Positions 17,079-28,186 of a stretch of DNA of 64,000 bases are shown here, piece by piece. The DNA is from Pseudomonas gregormendelii (lineage in GTDB: Bacteria; Pseudomonadota; Gammaproteobacteria; Pseudomonadales; Pseudomonadaceae), in assembly GCF_017114825.1 (NCBI RefSeq), contig NZ_JADEVO010000006.1:1-64000 (forward strand). Direction: 5' to 3'. The translations under genes were made by a program, and so were the position numbers. How positions within the stretch are numbered: position 1 is the first letter of the stretch; the number at the start of each line of letters is the position of its first letter. Below the pieces are notes generated by a model that was given only the letters and a program-made list of their open reading frames with translations, searched no databases and was not told the DNA's origin.

Positions 17079-18068
17079 ATGACCGACGAATGGAAGGCGC
17101 CCGCCAAGGCGGATGCGCAGAGCGGTGACGAGAAAAGCTGGAAGTTGCTGGAAAAGACCTTGTTGGCCAGCGTGCAGGAACAGCGCCGGTCCCGTCGCTG
17201 GGGGATTTTCTTCAAGCTGCTGACCTTTGTGTACCTGTTTGGCGCTTTGATGCTGTTCACGCCGCTGATGGACATGGAAAAAGCCGCCACTCGCAGTGCT
17301 AACTACACCGCGCTGATCGAGGTCACTGGTGTGATCGCCGACAAGGAGCAGGCCAGCGCCGATAACATCGTTGGCAGCCTGCGAGCGGCCTTCGAGGATG
17401 ACAAGGTCAAGGGCGTGGTCCTGCGGATCAACAGCCCGGGCGGCAGCCCGGTGCAATCAGGTTATGTGTACGACGAGATTGTTCGCCTGCGTGCGCTGCA
17501 TCCTGATACCAAGGTGTATGCGGTTATCTCCGACCTGGGGGCGTCCGGCGCTTACTACATTGCCAGTGCGGCCGATCAGATCTACGCGGACAAGGCCAGC
17601 CTGGTGGGGTCCATCGGGGTGACTGCGGCCGGTTATGGTTTCGTCGGCACCATGGAGAAGCTGGGCGTGGAGCGCCGGACCTATACGTCTGGCGAGCACA
17701 AGTCCTTCCTCGATCCGTTCCAGCCGCAGAAGCCTGATGAGACTCGGTTCTGGCAGGGCGTGCTCGATACCACCCATCAGCAATTCATCAATAGTGTGAA
17801 GAAGGGTCGTGGCGATCGCCTGAAAGACAAGGAGCACCCGGAGCTGTTCTCTGGCTTGGTCTGGTCGGGTGAGCAGGCGCTACCGCTGGGGTTGATCGAT
17901 GGCCTGGGCAGTGCCAGTTCGGTGGCTCGCGATGTCATTGGCGAGAAAGAACTGGTGGATTTTACCGTTCAGGAGTCGACGTTCGACCGCTTCTCGAAGA
18001 GGCTCGGCGCCAGCGTGGCTGAACAATTGGCGATGTGGATGGGTTTTAACGGCCCGTCGTTGCGTTAA
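17079..18068 (+). CDS. sppA: S49 family peptidase, SppA-like
   Basis: A membrane-anchored signal-peptide-peptidase-type serine protease of 329 residues, about half the size of E. coli SppA but typical of the short form. There is one membrane helix at about 45-62, then the S49 domain. INSPGGSP near 112 and the catalytic serine S156 (GASGAYY) are present, and the catalytic lysine is K208 (GEHKSF). These form a Ser/Lys dyad. It should act on membrane-embedded remnants or small peptides at the periplasmic face. It follows the HAD gene after 22 bases. Confidence 0.92.
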   Translation: MTDEWKAPAKADAQSGDEKSWKLLEKTLLASVQEQRRSRRWGIFFKLLTFVYLFGALMLFTPLMDMEKAATRSANYTALIEVTGVIADKEQASADNIVGSLRAAFEDDKVKGVVLRINSPGGSPVQSGYVYDEIVRLRALHPDTKVYAVISDLGASGAYYIASAADQIYADKASLVGSIGVTAAGYGFVGTMEKLGVERRTYTSGEHKSFLDPFQPQKPDETRFWQGVLDTTHQQFINSVKKGRGDRLKDKEHPELFSGLVWSGEQALPLGLIDGLGSASSVARDVIGEKELVDFTVQESTFDRFSKRLGASVAEQLAMWMGFNGPSLR

Positions 18069-18091
18069 GCCGTTTAAAAGATCTTTTGCTT

Positions 18092-18670
18092 TCAAGGGAC
18101 TTGTAAGCCCTCGACCAGCAGCATATCGATCAGCCGAATCAGCGGCAGGCCGATCAGGCTGGTGGCGTCAGGGTCTTCGGTGCGCTGAAACAGGCTCACC
18201 CCCAATCCTTCGGCCTTGAAGCTGCCTGCGCAGTCGTAGGGCTGCTCTGCATGCAGGTAACGCTCGATGCTTGCCTGGTTGAGGGTGCGCATGTGCACCG
18301 TGAACGGTACGCAATCCACCTGGCAATGCCCGGTCTGGCTGTTGAGCAGGGCCAGGCCCGTGAGAAAGGTCACGCTGGCGCCGCTGGCGGCGAGTAACTG
18401 ATCCCGCGCGTTCTCGAACGTGTGCGGTTTGCCGATGATGCGCTCGCCGAGCACCGCGACCTGGTCGGAACCAATGATCAGGTGGTCGGGAAAAGTGCCA
18501 GCCAGCGCCTGGGCTTTTTCCCTGGCCAGGCGCTTGACCAGTTCAATGGCCGGCTCTTGCGGGCGATGACTTTCATCGATATCTGGCGAGCTGCAGACGA
18601 ACGGCAACCGCAGGCGGGCCAGCAATTCCCGGCGGTAAACCGAGCTTGAAGCGAGTAATAAGGGCAGCAT
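18092..18670 (-). CDS. Maf family nucleotide pyrophosphatase (YceF type)
   Basis: The 192-residue protein has the Maf signature near its N-terminus (LLLASSSVYRRELL) and SDQVAVL further on. Maf proteins hydrolyse non-canonical or modified NTPs (YceF prefers m7GTP) and influence septation. I choose ATG 18670, with GGAG 6 bases upstream, over the TTG two codons earlier. It is convergent with sppA and divergent from yceD, which is the usual position of yceF in gammaproteobacteria. Confidence 0.92.
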   Translation of the reverse strand: MLPLLLASSSVYRRELLARLRLPFVCSSPDIDESHRPQEPAIELVKRLAREKAQALAGTFPDHLIIGSDQVAVLGERIIGKPHTFENARDQLLAASGASVTFLTGLALLNSQTGHCQVDCVPFTVHMRTLNQASIERYLHAEQPYDCAGSFKAEGLGVSLFQRTEDPDATSLIGLPLIRLIDMLLVEGLQVP

Positions 18671-18738
18671 GCGCAACTCCAGAAGTCAGTTGCGAATTCT
18701 AGCGAGGCTTCCAAGTGACGCACAGGGCTGAATTTCCT

Positions 18739-18766
18739 TTGACATGGCTGGGTGCATCCCTATAAT
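18739..18766 (+). promoter_or_regulatory. consensus sigma70 promoter of the yceD-rpmF-plsX operon
   Basis: TTGACA (18739-18744) and TATAAT (18761-18766) are both perfect consensus hexamers, 16 bases apart. The expected start point is 18773-18775, only one to three bases before the yceD ATG at 18776, and no Shine-Dalgarno sequence is present. The yceD message would be leaderless or nearly so. Confidence 0.88.
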
Positions 18767-18775
18767 GCTGCGCCT

Positions 18776-19303
18776 ATGTTGAATGACCCGATTCCACCTC
18801 ACGTTGACCCGCGCAAATTGGCTGACCGTGGCACCACCCTTCAAGGTGAACTGCTGCTGGCCGATTTGGAGAGACTCTGCGACCCGCTTTCCGACACTGT
18901 CGGTACGGTGCAGGCGAAATTCGTTTTTGAACGAGATGAACGTAAGTCTGTGGTAATCCACAGTTTTATCGACACCGAAGTCAAAATGGTTTGCCAGCGT
19001 TGTCTTGAGCTGGTCACCCTGCCGATCCATAGCGAATGCAGTTATGCTGTGGTAAAGGAGGGTGCGAATACCCAGTCGTTGCCGAAAGGTTATGACGTGC
19101 TGGAACTGGGCGAAGATCCATTGGATCTGCAGTCACTGATCGAGGAGGAGCTTCTGCTCGCCTTGCCCATTGTGCCTGCTCATCATCCGGAAGAATGCCA
19201 GCAGCCGGCGGGTCTCGATGAGCCCGAACCGAGCGAGGACGAGGTAACGCGGTCCAACCCGTTCAGTGTATTGGCGCAGTTAAAGCGTGACCCAAACGTT
19301 TAG
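18776..19303 (+). CDS. yceD: YceD family protein (DUF177), large ribosomal RNA accumulation protein
   Basis: The 175-residue protein belongs to the YceD/DUF177 family, which is encoded just before rpmF in most bacteria and is linked to 23S rRNA accumulation. The CxxC segment MVCQRCLELV (near 69) and the acidic C-terminal half ending RSNPFSVLAQLK are family traits. The ATG at 18776 is chosen because the sequence from MLNDPIPPHVDP on is what I recall as conserved in pseudomonads, and because the promoter immediately upstream rules out earlier starts. Confidence 0.92.
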   Translation: MLNDPIPPHVDPRKLADRGTTLQGELLLADLERLCDPLSDTVGTVQAKFVFERDERKSVVIHSFIDTEVKMVCQRCLELVTLPIHSECSYAVVKEGANTQSLPKGYDVLELGEDPLDLQSLIEEELLLALPIVPAHHPEECQQPAGLDEPEPSEDEVTRSNPFSVLAQLKRDPNV

Positions 19304-19316
19304 GAGTTAATCAATT

Positions 19317-19499
19317 ATGGCTGTTCAGCAGAACAAAAAATCCCGCTCTGCCCGTGACATGCGTCGTTCGCACGACGCCCTGACGGCAAGCACTCTGTCT
19401 GTAGAAAAAACCACCGGTGAAATTCACCTGCGTCACCACGTATCGCCAGAAGGCGTATACCGTGGCCGTAAAGTGATCGACAAGGGCGCTGACGAGTAA
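19317..19499 (+). CDS. rpmF: 50S ribosomal protein L32
   Basis: The 60-residue basic protein starts [22 protein letters not shown], typical of bacterial L32. There is no zinc-binding CxxC pair, so it is the cysteine-free form. It lies 13 bases after yceD with AGGAG 9-13 bases before the ATG, and plsX starts five bases after its stop. The coupling of a ribosomal protein to fatty acid synthesis genes is conserved across gammaproteobacteria. Confidence 0.97.
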   Translation: MAVQQNKKSRSARDMRRSHDALTASTLSVEKTTGEIHLRHHVSPEGVYRGRKVIDKGADE

Positions 19500-19503
19500 T
19501 CAC

Positions 19504-20514
19504 TTGTCTGCTCAAGTCATCGCGATTGACGCAATGGGCGGGGACTTCGGTCCCCGCAGCATTGTTCAGGCCAGCCTCGCTTGTCTGAATGCTACGCCCT
19601 CGCTGCACCTGACCCTCGTCGGTCAACCCTCTCTCCTTGAAGAATTGCTCGCTGGCCAATCGGCTGCGGATTGCGTGCGCCTGTCTATCGTGCCCGCCAG
19701 CGAAGTCATTACCATGGACGAGAAACCGGCCCAGGCATTGCGTGGCAAGCCGGATTCGTCGATGCGCGTCGCGCTGGAGCTGTTGCGCGATGGCAAGGTC
19801 CAGGCCTGTGTCAGTGCCGGTAATACCGGGGCGTTGATGGCGTTGTCACGATTCGTGCTCAAGACCTTGCCGGGCATTGATCGGCCGGCGATGGTGGCGG
19901 CGATTCCGACGCAGACGGGCTATTGCCAGCTGCTCGACCTCGGGGCCAACGTCGATTGCAGCGCCGCACACCTGCTGCAGTTTGCGGTGATGGGCTCGGT
20001 GGCGGCCGAGACGCTGGGTATCGTCCGCCCGCGAGTCGCTTTGCTGAACATCGGCACCGAGCACATCAAGGGTAATCAGCAGGTCAAGCTGGCCGCCGCT
20101 TTGTTGCAGGAGGCGCGGGGCATCAACTACATCGGTTTTGTCGAGGGCGACGGCCTGTATCGCGGTGAAGCGGATGTGGTGGTCTGTGACGGCTTCGTCG
20201 GCAATATCCTGCTCAAGTCCAGCGAAGGGCTGGCCACCATGATTGCCGGGCGTATTGAAGCGTTGTTCAAGAAGAATCTCGCTTCGCGCATGGTCGGTGC
20301 CCTGGCGTTGCCGTTGATGAGGCGCCTGCAGGCCGATCTGGCCCCTGCGCGACACAATGGCGCGAGCTTTCTCGGCCTGCAGGGCATTGTGGTGAAAAGT
20401 CACGGCTCGGCCGGGGTTCAAGGATTTCAGAGTGCTATATCCCGTGCGTTGATCGAGATCCAGGAAAACCTGCCGGAACGCATCCACGGTCGTCTGGAGG
20501 ATTTGTTGCTTTAG
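19504..20514 (+). CDS. plsX: phosphate acyltransferase PlsX
   Basis: PlsX converts acyl-ACP to acyl-phosphate, the donor used by PlsY in phospholipid synthesis; it is a peripheral membrane enzyme. The 336-residue length is normal, with the [14 protein letters not shown] start and the GANVDCSA and HGSAG motifs. The start is TTG at 19504, five bases after the rpmF stop and just before the conserved [12 protein letters not shown]; no ATG fits. Translation is probably coupled to rpmF. Confidence 0.94.
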   Translation: MSAQVIAIDAMGGDFGPRSIVQASLACLNATPSLHLTLVGQPSLLEELLAGQSAADCVRLSIVPASEVITMDEKPAQALRGKPDSSMRVALELLRDGKVQACVSAGNTGALMALSRFVLKTLPGIDRPAMVAAIPTQTGYCQLLDLGANVDCSAAHLLQFAVMGSVAAETLGIVRPRVALLNIGTEHIKGNQQVKLAAALLQEARGINYIGFVEGDGLYRGEADVVVCDGFVGNILLKSSEGLATMIAGRIEALFKKNLASRMVGALALPLMRRLQADLAPARHNGASFLGLQGIVVKSHGSAGVQGFQSAISRALIEIQENLPERIHGRLEDLLL

Positions 20515-20639
20515 GCGTTTTCGTCGGACAATGCTTAAATGTGACCGCTCAGTTCAATTGGCCATCCAACTGTCAGTTTCTTGCGTCCCCCAGTCGGGAC
20601 GTCAATTCTCCGACGACAAGATCATTAGGGGCTTGTTAC

Positions 20640-21578
20640 ATGTCTGCTTCCCTCGCATTCGTCTTTCCAGGACAGGGTTCGCAGTCCCTCGGCATGCTGG
20701 CCGAGTTGGGCGCGCAACATCCGGTTGTCCTTGAAACGTTCAAAGAAGCTTCCGATGCCCTCGGTTACGACCTGTGGGCGCTGACCCAGCAAGGGCCGGA
20801 AGAGCAACTCAATCAAACCGACAAGACCCAGCCGGCCATCCTGACCGCCTCGATCGCCCTGTGGCGTCTGTGGCTGGCAGAAGGTGGCGCGCGTCCGGCC
20901 TACGTGGCCGGTCACAGCCTGGGTGAGTACAGCGCTCTGGTTGCTGCCGGCAGTCTGAGCCTGGCTGACGCGGTCAAGCTCGTCGAGCGCCGTGGCCAGT
21001 TGATGCAGGAAGCGGTTCCGGCCGGGCAGGGCGGCATGGCCGCCATCCTCGGTCTCGACGATGCTGACGTGCTGGCAGCCTGCGCTGAAGCAGCGCAAGG
21101 TGAAGTGGTCAGTGCCGTCAACTTCAATTCCCCGGGCCAGGTCGTCATCGCCGGTGCCAAAGCGGCGGTTGAGCGCGCCATTGAAGGCTGCAAGGCTCGT
21201 GGTGCCAAGCGCGCCATGCCGTTGCCGGTCAGCGTGCCGTCCCATTGCGAGTTGATGCGTCCGGCTGCCGAGCGTTTCGCTGAATCGATCGCCGCGATCG
21301 ACTGGCAGGCCCCGCAGATTCCAGTGCTGCAGAACGTCAGCGCAGCAGTGCCGGCTGATCTGGAAACCCTCAAGCGCGATTTGCTCGAGCAGCTCTACAA
21401 GCCTGTGCGCTGGGTCGAGTCTGTGCAGGCGCTGGCGGCCAAGGGTGCGACCCAACTGGTCGAATGCGGTCCTGGCAAAGTACTGGCCGGTTTGAACAAG
21501 CGTTGCGCCGAAGGCGTGGCAACCTCCAACCTCAATACCCCAGACGCTTTCGCTGCCGCCCGTGCAGCGTTGGCCTGA
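20640..21578 (+). CDS. fabD: malonyl-CoA:ACP transacylase
   Basis: FabD transfers malonyl from CoA to ACP, supplying the elongation unit of type II fatty acid synthesis in the cytoplasm. The 312-residue protein has the FPGQGSQ start and the nucleophile elbow GHSLGE with S93; the catalytic histidine lies in VPSHCELM. I choose the ATG at 20640, since MSASLAFVFPGQG is the family start; the in-frame region upstream has no family resemblance. It is 125 bases after plsX, so a promoter of its own is possible. Confidence 0.97.
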   Translation: MSASLAFVFPGQGSQSLGMLAELGAQHPVVLETFKEASDALGYDLWALTQQGPEEQLNQTDKTQPAILTASIALWRLWLAEGGARPAYVAGHSLGEYSALVAAGSLSLADAVKLVERRGQLMQEAVPAGQGGMAAILGLDDADVLAACAEAAQGEVVSAVNFNSPGQVVIAGAKAAVERAIEGCKARGAKRAMPLPVSVPSHCELMRPAAERFAESIAAIDWQAPQIPVLQNVSAAVPADLETLKRDLLEQLYKPVRWVESVQALAAKGATQLVECGPGKVLAGLNKRCAEGVATSNLNTPDAFAAARAALA

Positions 21579-21594
21579 ATCAGGAGAAACTTGC

Positions 21595-22338
21595 ATGAGT
21601 CTGCAAGGTAAAGTTGCACTGGTCACCGGTGCAAGCCGCGGTATCGGCCAGGCCATCGCCCTGGAACTGGGTCGTCAGGGTGCCATCGTCGTGGGTACTG
21701 CGACTTCCGCATCCGGCGCCGAGCGCATTGCTGCGACCCTGAAGGAAAACGGTATCCAGGGCACTGGCCTGGAACTCAATGTGACCAGTGACGAGTCCGT
21801 CGCCGCCGTGTTGGCGAGCATCGCCGAGCAGTTCGGTGCACCGGCGATCCTGGTCAACAATGCCGGTATCACCCGCGATAACCTGATGATGCGGATGAAA
21901 GATGACGAATGGCATGACGTCGTTGATACCAACCTGAACAGTCTGTTCCGCCTGTCCAAGGGCGTTTTGCGTGGCATGACAAAGGCGCGTTGGGGACGAA
22001 TTATCAGTATTGGTTCGGTTGTGGGTGCCATGGGCAACGCAGGCCAAGTAAACTACGCTGCGGCCAAGGCCGGTCTGGAAGGTTTCAGCCGTGCGCTGGC
22101 GCGTGAAGTCGGATCGCGTTCGATTACGGTAAACTCGGTGGCCCCAGGGTTCATCGACACCGATATGACTCGCGAACTGCCCGAAGCGCAGCGTCAAAAC
22201 CTGGTTACACAGATTCCGCTGGGTCGTCTGGGGCAAGCGCAAGAGATCGCGTCTGTGGTCGCTTTTCTTGCATCCGACGGTGCGGCTTACGTTACTGGGG
22301 CTACAATCCCGGTGAACGGCGGGATGTACATGAGTTAA
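21595..22338 (+). CDS. fabG: 3-oxoacyl-ACP reductase
   Basis: FabG reduces 3-oxoacyl-ACP with NADPH. The 247-residue SDR protein has the nucleotide motif TGASRGIG at about 11-18, NNAG near 87, and the catalytic Y154-x3-K158 (YAAAK). The ATG at 21595 has AGGAGA 8-13 bases upstream. It follows fabD after 16 bases and precedes acpP, the standard fab cluster order. Confidence 0.97.
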   Translation: MSLQGKVALVTGASRGIGQAIALELGRQGAIVVGTATSASGAERIAATLKENGIQGTGLELNVTSDESVAAVLASIAEQFGAPAILVNNAGITRDNLMMRMKDDEWHDVVDTNLNSLFRLSKGVLRGMTKARWGRIISIGSVVGAMGNAGQVNYAAAKAGLEGFSRALAREVGSRSITVNSVAPGFIDTDMTRELPEAQRQNLVTQIPLGRLGQAQEIASVVAFLASDGAAYVTGATIPVNGGMYMS

Positions 22339-22450
22339 ATGTGACGGACTGCTTCAAAAAAATGTCATACGAGCTGTCTAAAATCCGTTATAAAGCTGCA
22401 ATCTATTTATAGGCATCGGGCTGCAGGGTTAGAGGAGTGAAGCTTTCAGT

Positions 22451-22478
22451 TGAAAAACTGAAAAGTCTTTCTATACAC
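22451..22478 (+). promoter_or_regulatory. promoter of acpP
   Basis: TTGAAA (22451-22456) and TATACA (22473-22478) lie 16 bases apart in an AT-rich stretch between fabG and acpP. Start would be near 22485, about 45 bases before the acpP ATG. A separate strong promoter is expected because ACP is far more abundant than the enzymes encoded upstream. Confidence 0.7.
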
Positions 22479-22529
22479 TTACCCACTGGCCAGCTGCCTG
22501 AATTTGTCCATTAGGAGTGAAAACAAGGT

Positions 22530-22766
22530 ATGAGCACCATCGAAGAGCGCGTCAAGAAAATCGTTGCCGAGCAACTGGGCGTTAAGGAAGAAGAAGTGAC
22601 TAACAGCGCTTCCTTCGTTGAAGACCTGGGTGCTGACTCCCTTGACACCGTTGAGCTGGTGATGGCTCTGGAAGAGGAATTCGAGACCGAAATCCCTGAC
22701 GAAGAAGCTGAGAAGATCACTACTGTACAAGCTGCAATCGACTACGTTACCAGCCACCAGGCGTAA
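22530..22766 (+). CDS. acpP: acyl carrier protein
   Basis: The 78-residue acidic protein has the phosphopantetheine site in DLGADSLD, with S37 as the attachment residue, and the standard ACP helices. TAGGAG lies 12-17 bases before the ATG. It is preceded by its own promoter and followed by an intrinsic terminator, so it can be made as a short abundant transcript within the fab locus. Confidence 0.98.
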   Translation: MSTIEERVKKIVAEQLGVKEEEVTNSASFVEDLGADSLDTVELVMALEEEFETEIPDEEAEKITTVQAAIDYVTSHQA

Positions 22767-22800
22767 TAGTTTGTAGTCGTTGTTTGCTGTCATGGAAAAA

Positions 22801-22828
22801 CCGCACTGCCTCCTGGCGTGCGGTTTTT
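22801..22828 (+). terminator. intrinsic terminator between acpP and fabF
   Basis: The stem CCGCAC pairs with GTGCGG and is followed by six T. It lies 34 bases after acpP and 46 bases before fabF. It probably attenuates read-through, leaving fabF expressed at a lower level than acpP. Confidence 0.82.
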
Positions 22829-22873
22829 TCTTTAGGCCTGATGCAAAGTCGTCATTTGAAAAAGGAGAGTGCT

Positions 22874-24118
22874 GTGTCGAGTAGACGCGTCGTAGTCACC
22901 GGTATGGGTATGTTGTCGCCACTGGGCACGGATGTGCCAAGCAGCTGGCAGGGCATTCTGGCTGGCCGCAGTGGCATTGGTCTGATCGAACACACCGACC
23001 TTTCTGCCTATTCCACCCGTTTTGGCGGCTCGGTAAAGGGCTTCAATGTCGAGGAATACCTGTCGGTCAAGGAAGCGCGCAAGCTCGACCTGTTCATTCA
23101 ATACGGTCTGGCCGCAGGGTTTCAGGCAGTAAAAAATGCAGGCCTGGAAGTAACCGATGCCAACCGCGAACGCATCGGCGTCGCCATGGGCTCGGGCATT
23201 GGCGGCCTGACCAACATCGAAGAAACCAGCCGTACCCTGCATGAATCCGGCCCACGACGGATTTCGCCGTTTTTCGTGCCCGGCTCGATCATCAATATGA
23301 TTTCCGGATTCCTGTCCATCCACCTGGGAGCACAGGGTCCCAACTACGCCATCGCCACGGCCTGTACCACGGGTACGCACTGTATTGGCATGGCGGCACG
23401 CAACATCATGTATGACGAAGCCGACGTGATGATCGCCGGTGGCGCCGAGATGGCCGCTTGTGGCCTGGGCATGGGCGGCTTCGGTGCCTCCCGGGCGCTG
23501 TCGACCCGCAACGACGAGCCTGCCCGTGCCAGTCGTCCATGGGACAAGGGGCGTGACGGCTTTGTGCTGTCCGACGGTGCTGGCGCGCTGGTACTTGAAG
23601 AACTGGAGCACGCCAAGGCTCGCGGTGCGACCATTTACGCCGAGTTGATCGGTTTTGGCACCAGTGGCGATGCGTTCCACATGACTTCGCCACCTGCCGA
23701 TGGTGCGGGTGCTGCACGCTGCATCACCAATGCCTTGCGCGATGCGAAGATCAACAGTGACCAGGTCCAGTACATCAACGCCCACGGCACTTCGACTTCG
23801 GCCGGTGATCTTGCCGAAGCCTGTGCGATCAGGTCGGTGTTTGGTGATCACGCCTACAAGCTGGCCGTCAGTTCGACCAAGTCCATGACCGGTCACCTCC
23901 TGGGTGCCGCGGGTGCGGTTGAAGCGATCTTCAGTGTGCTGGCAATCAACAGCCAGGTGGCGCCACCGACCATCAACCTGGACGAGCCGGACGAAGGCTG
24001 TGACCTCGACTTCGTGCCGCACACTGCGCGCAACATGGATATCGACGTGGTGCTGTCCAACTCCTTCGGGTTTGGCGGTACCAACGGCTCCCTGGTGTTC
24101 CGCCGGTTCGCTGGCTGA
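22874..24118 (+). CDS. fabF: beta-ketoacyl-ACP synthase II
   Basis: FabF condenses malonyl-ACP with acyl-ACP and is responsible for the temperature-controlled step to long unsaturated chains. The 414-residue protein has the active-site cysteine C164 in TACTTGTH, and histidines in [11 protein letters not shown] and in GHLLGAAG. I choose the GTG at 22874 because AAGGAGAG lies 5-12 bases upstream and [11 protein letters not shown] is the family start. Its stop overlaps pabC (TGATG). Confidence 0.96.
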   Translation: MSSRRVVVTGMGMLSPLGTDVPSSWQGILAGRSGIGLIEHTDLSAYSTRFGGSVKGFNVEEYLSVKEARKLDLFIQYGLAAGFQAVKNAGLEVTDANRERIGVAMGSGIGGLTNIEETSRTLHESGPRRISPFFVPGSIINMISGFLSIHLGAQGPNYAIATACTTGTHCIGMAARNIMYDEADVMIAGGAEMAACGLGMGGFGASRALSTRNDEPARASRPWDKGRDGFVLSDGAGALVLEELEHAKARGATIYAELIGFGTSGDAFHMTSPPADGAGAARCITNALRDAKINSDQVQYINAHGTSTSAGDLAEACAIRSVFGDHAYKLAVSSTKSMTGHLLGAAGAVEAIFSVLAINSQVAPPTINLDEPDEGCDLDFVPHTARNMDIDVVLSNSFGFGGTNGSLVFRRFAG

Positions 24119-24933
24119 TGGACTGCTGGGTCGACGGTCAGCCGGCGCACGCTGTGTCGCTGAAGGATCGCGGCCTGGCCTACGGCGATGGTCTGTTCGA
24201 GACCATCGCCGTGCGCAATGGCACACCGGTATTGCTGGATCGTCATCTGGTGCGGTTGCTTGAGGGTTGCCAGCGCCTGGCAATCAACCTTGATGGCGCG
24301 GTGGTGCGCACCGAGCTGCTGACCTATGCCCTCGCGCTCGGTGAAGGCGTACTCAAGCTGATCGTCACCCGGGGCGACAGTGCTCGCGGCTATGCCCCGG
24401 ACCCTGTCGTTGTGGCGCGCCGCATCATGCTGGGCAATCCTCCTGCGATTTATCCGCCAGCCCATGCGGAGCAGGGCGTGCGCCTGTTCCCTTGTGTCAC
24501 CCGGCTGTCCCTGCAACCCTTGTTGGCTGGTCTCAAGCACCTCAATCGCCTGGAGCAGGTCATCGCCCGTTCCGAGTGGCAAGACGCTGAGCATGCCGAA
24601 GGCATGATGCTGGACCAGGCCGGTCGTGTGGTTGAGGGCGTGTTCAGTAATCTGTTCCTGGTGCGTGATGGTGTGTTGATCACCGCCGATCTCGGTCGCT
24701 GCGGCGTCGCCGGGGTAATGCGCGCTGAATTATTGTTTCAAGCTGAGTCTTCAGCGATCCCTGTACAAATCATCGATATCACCCTGGAACAGCTGCAATG
24801 GGCCGATGAAGTCTTTGTCTGTAATAGTGTTTATGGCATTTGGCCGGTGCGTGCGTATGCTGCACTGAGCTGGCCGGTTGGGCCACTCACCCGTAAACTC
24901 CAAACCATTGCCCGTGCGCTATTGGATGCTTGA
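24118..24933 (+). CDS. pabC: aminodeoxychorismate lyase
   Basis: PabC is a fold-type IV PLP enzyme that releases pyruvate from 4-amino-4-deoxychorismate to give p-aminobenzoate for folate. The 271-residue protein has the PLP lysine K140 (LAGLKHLNRLEQV) and the EGVFSNLF segment near 178 that contacts the cofactor phosphate. It starts at ATG 24118, overlapping the fabF stop by one base, and mltG follows after three bases. Confidence 0.94.
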   Translation: MDCWVDGQPAHAVSLKDRGLAYGDGLFETIAVRNGTPVLLDRHLVRLLEGCQRLAINLDGAVVRTELLTYALALGEGVLKLIVTRGDSARGYAPDPVVVARRIMLGNPPAIYPPAHAEQGVRLFPCVTRLSLQPLLAGLKHLNRLEQVIARSEWQDAEHAEGMMLDQAGRVVEGVFSNLFLVRDGVLITADLGRCGVAGVMRAELLFQAESSAIPVQIIDITLEQLQWADEVFVCNSVYGIWPVRAYAALSWPVGPLTRKLQTIARALLDA

Positions 24934-24936
24934 TTC

Positions 24937-26151
24937 GTGAGACGTAAATTCTTGCTGCTGCTTGAAACCGGATTGGTTCTGGCAGGGCTGTTATTCGGCT
25001 TTTCCGCCTGGAAAATTCATTCGGCGCTGGATCAGTCGCTGAACATCACCCAGGAAGAAATGCTCGAAGTACCCAAGGGTACGACACCCACCCGTACTTT
25101 CTACCGACTCGAAGCCGATGGCGTCATCAAGGACGCGTTCTGGCTTCGCGTGTACTGGCGCTTCAACCTCGCCGGACAACCCTTGCACAGCGGCGAATAC
25201 CGCATGCAGCCCGGCATGACCGTCGAAGGCCTGATCGATTCGTGGAAACGCGGGGACGTGGTGCAGTACAGCGTGACGCTGGTCGAAGGCTGGAATTTCC
25301 ATCAGGTCCGCGCGGCCCTCGCCAGGGACGAAAAACTCCAGCAGACCCTCGCAGGTTTGAGCGACTCCCAGGTGATGGAAAAGCTCGGCCACCCTGGGAT
25401 TTTTCCGGAGGGGCGTTTTTTCCCCGATACCTATAGTTTCGTTCGCGGCATGAGCGACATCGAATTGCTCAAGACTGCTTACGAGCGCCTCGACGAAGTA
25501 CTGGCCAGGGAGTGGAACCAGCGAGCGGCTGATCTGCCCTACGCCGATCCGTACCAGGCGCTGATCATGGCCTCCCTGGTGGAGAAGGAAACCGGTGTGC
25601 CCCAGGAGCGCGGGCAGATTGCCGGCGTGTTCGTGCGACGCATGGCGTTGGGCATGCTCCTGCAGACTGATCCAACCGTGATCTACGGCCTGGGCGATCG
25701 CTACAGCGGCAAATTGACTCGTGCCCACCTCAAGGAAGCGACGCCGTATAACACCTACATGATTTCCGGCCTGCCACCGACTCCCATCGCCATGGTCGGG
25801 CGCGAAGCGATTCACGCGGCATTAAATCCGGTGGCCGGCAGCAGTCTGTATTTCGTTGCCCGTGGCGACGGCAGTCATGTTTTTTCCGATGACCTGGATG
25901 CGCACAACAACGCAGTGCGCGAGTACCAGCTCAAGCGTCGCGCCGATTACCGTTCCAGCCCGGCACCGGCCACTGTACCTGAGGCACCAGCGCCGCAAAC
26001 ACCTGACACCAACAGCGCGGCCGACGAAGCGCCGATTCCTGCCGCGGCGCCCAACCCCGATCCCGAGGCTTTGCCCCAGGTCGCACCGCAGGAGCCGCCA
26101 GCGGCGCCTGCAGCCGAACCGGACGCCACCACGCCGCAAAGCCCGCAATGA
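24937..26151 (+). CDS. mltG: endolytic transglycosylase MltG
   Basis: MltG is an inner-membrane lytic transglycosylase that cuts nascent glycan strands and sets their length. A membrane helix spans about 4-23, followed by a LysM-like region and the YceG catalytic domain with the catalytic glutamate E218 in VEKETG, the same residue number as in E. coli. The 404-residue protein is longer than the usual 340: its last 70 residues are a Pro/Ala-rich tail (PAPATVPEAPAPQ and so on), probably disordered in the periplasm. The start is GTG at 24937, three bases after pabC. Confidence 0.94.
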   Translation: MRRKFLLLLETGLVLAGLLFGFSAWKIHSALDQSLNITQEEMLEVPKGTTPTRTFYRLEADGVIKDAFWLRVYWRFNLAGQPLHSGEYRMQPGMTVEGLIDSWKRGDVVQYSVTLVEGWNFHQVRAALARDEKLQQTLAGLSDSQVMEKLGHPGIFPEGRFFPDTYSFVRGMSDIELLKTAYERLDEVLAREWNQRAADLPYADPYQALIMASLVEKETGVPQERGQIAGVFVRRMALGMLLQTDPTVIYGLGDRYSGKLTRAHLKEATPYNTYMISGLPPTPIAMVGREAIHAALNPVAGSSLYFVARGDGSHVFSDDLDAHNNAVREYQLKRRADYRSSPAPATVPEAPAPQTPDTNSAADEAPIPAAAPNPDPEALPQVAPQEPPAAPAAEPDATTPQSPQ

Positions 26152-26161
26152 CCCTGACTAA

Positions 26162-27782
<1,621 letters not shown>

Positions 27783-27814
27783 CTAGACTCTGAACATCGG
27801 CCGAGGAGGTCAGC

Positions 27815-28171
27815 ATGAATGAACCCGTCAACTCCGGGCCGCGCAACGGCATCCTGTCCCTGACCATCAAGGACAAGTCGGTGCTTTACGCGGCGTACAT
27901 GCCCTTCATCAAGAATGGTGGCCTGTTTATTCCGACCAACAAGAGTTACCGGTTGGGGGATGAAGTCTTCATGCTGCTCAACCTGATGGATGAAGCCGAA
28001 AAGATTCCGGTCGCCGGCAAGGTCACCTGGATCACGCCCAAAGGCGCCCAGGGCAACCGCGCCGCCGGGGTCGGCGTGCAGTTCAATGACGGCGACAACA
28101 CCGCCCGCAGTCGAATCGAAACCCATTTGGCCGGAGCCCTGAAGTCCGACCGTCCCACTCATACGATGTAA
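27815..28171 (+). CDS. pilZ: type IV pilus biogenesis protein PilZ
   Basis: The 118-residue PilZ-domain protein starts MNEPVNSGPRNGILSL and contains KNGGLFIPTNKSY and VAGKVTWITP. It matches true PilZ of pseudomonads in length and position after holB. PilZ itself lacks the RxxxR c-di-GMP-binding motif of the domain family, and none is visible here at the N-terminus; it works by contacting PilB and FimX. AGGAGG lies 8-13 bases before the ATG. Confidence 0.93.
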   Translation: MNEPVNSGPRNGILSLTIKDKSVLYAAYMPFIKNGGLFIPTNKSYRLGDEVFMLLNLMDEAEKIPVAGKVTWITPKGAQGNRAAGVGVQFNDGDNTARSRIETHLAGALKSDRPTHTM

Positions 28172-28186
28172 GTTGCAGCCCTCTTT

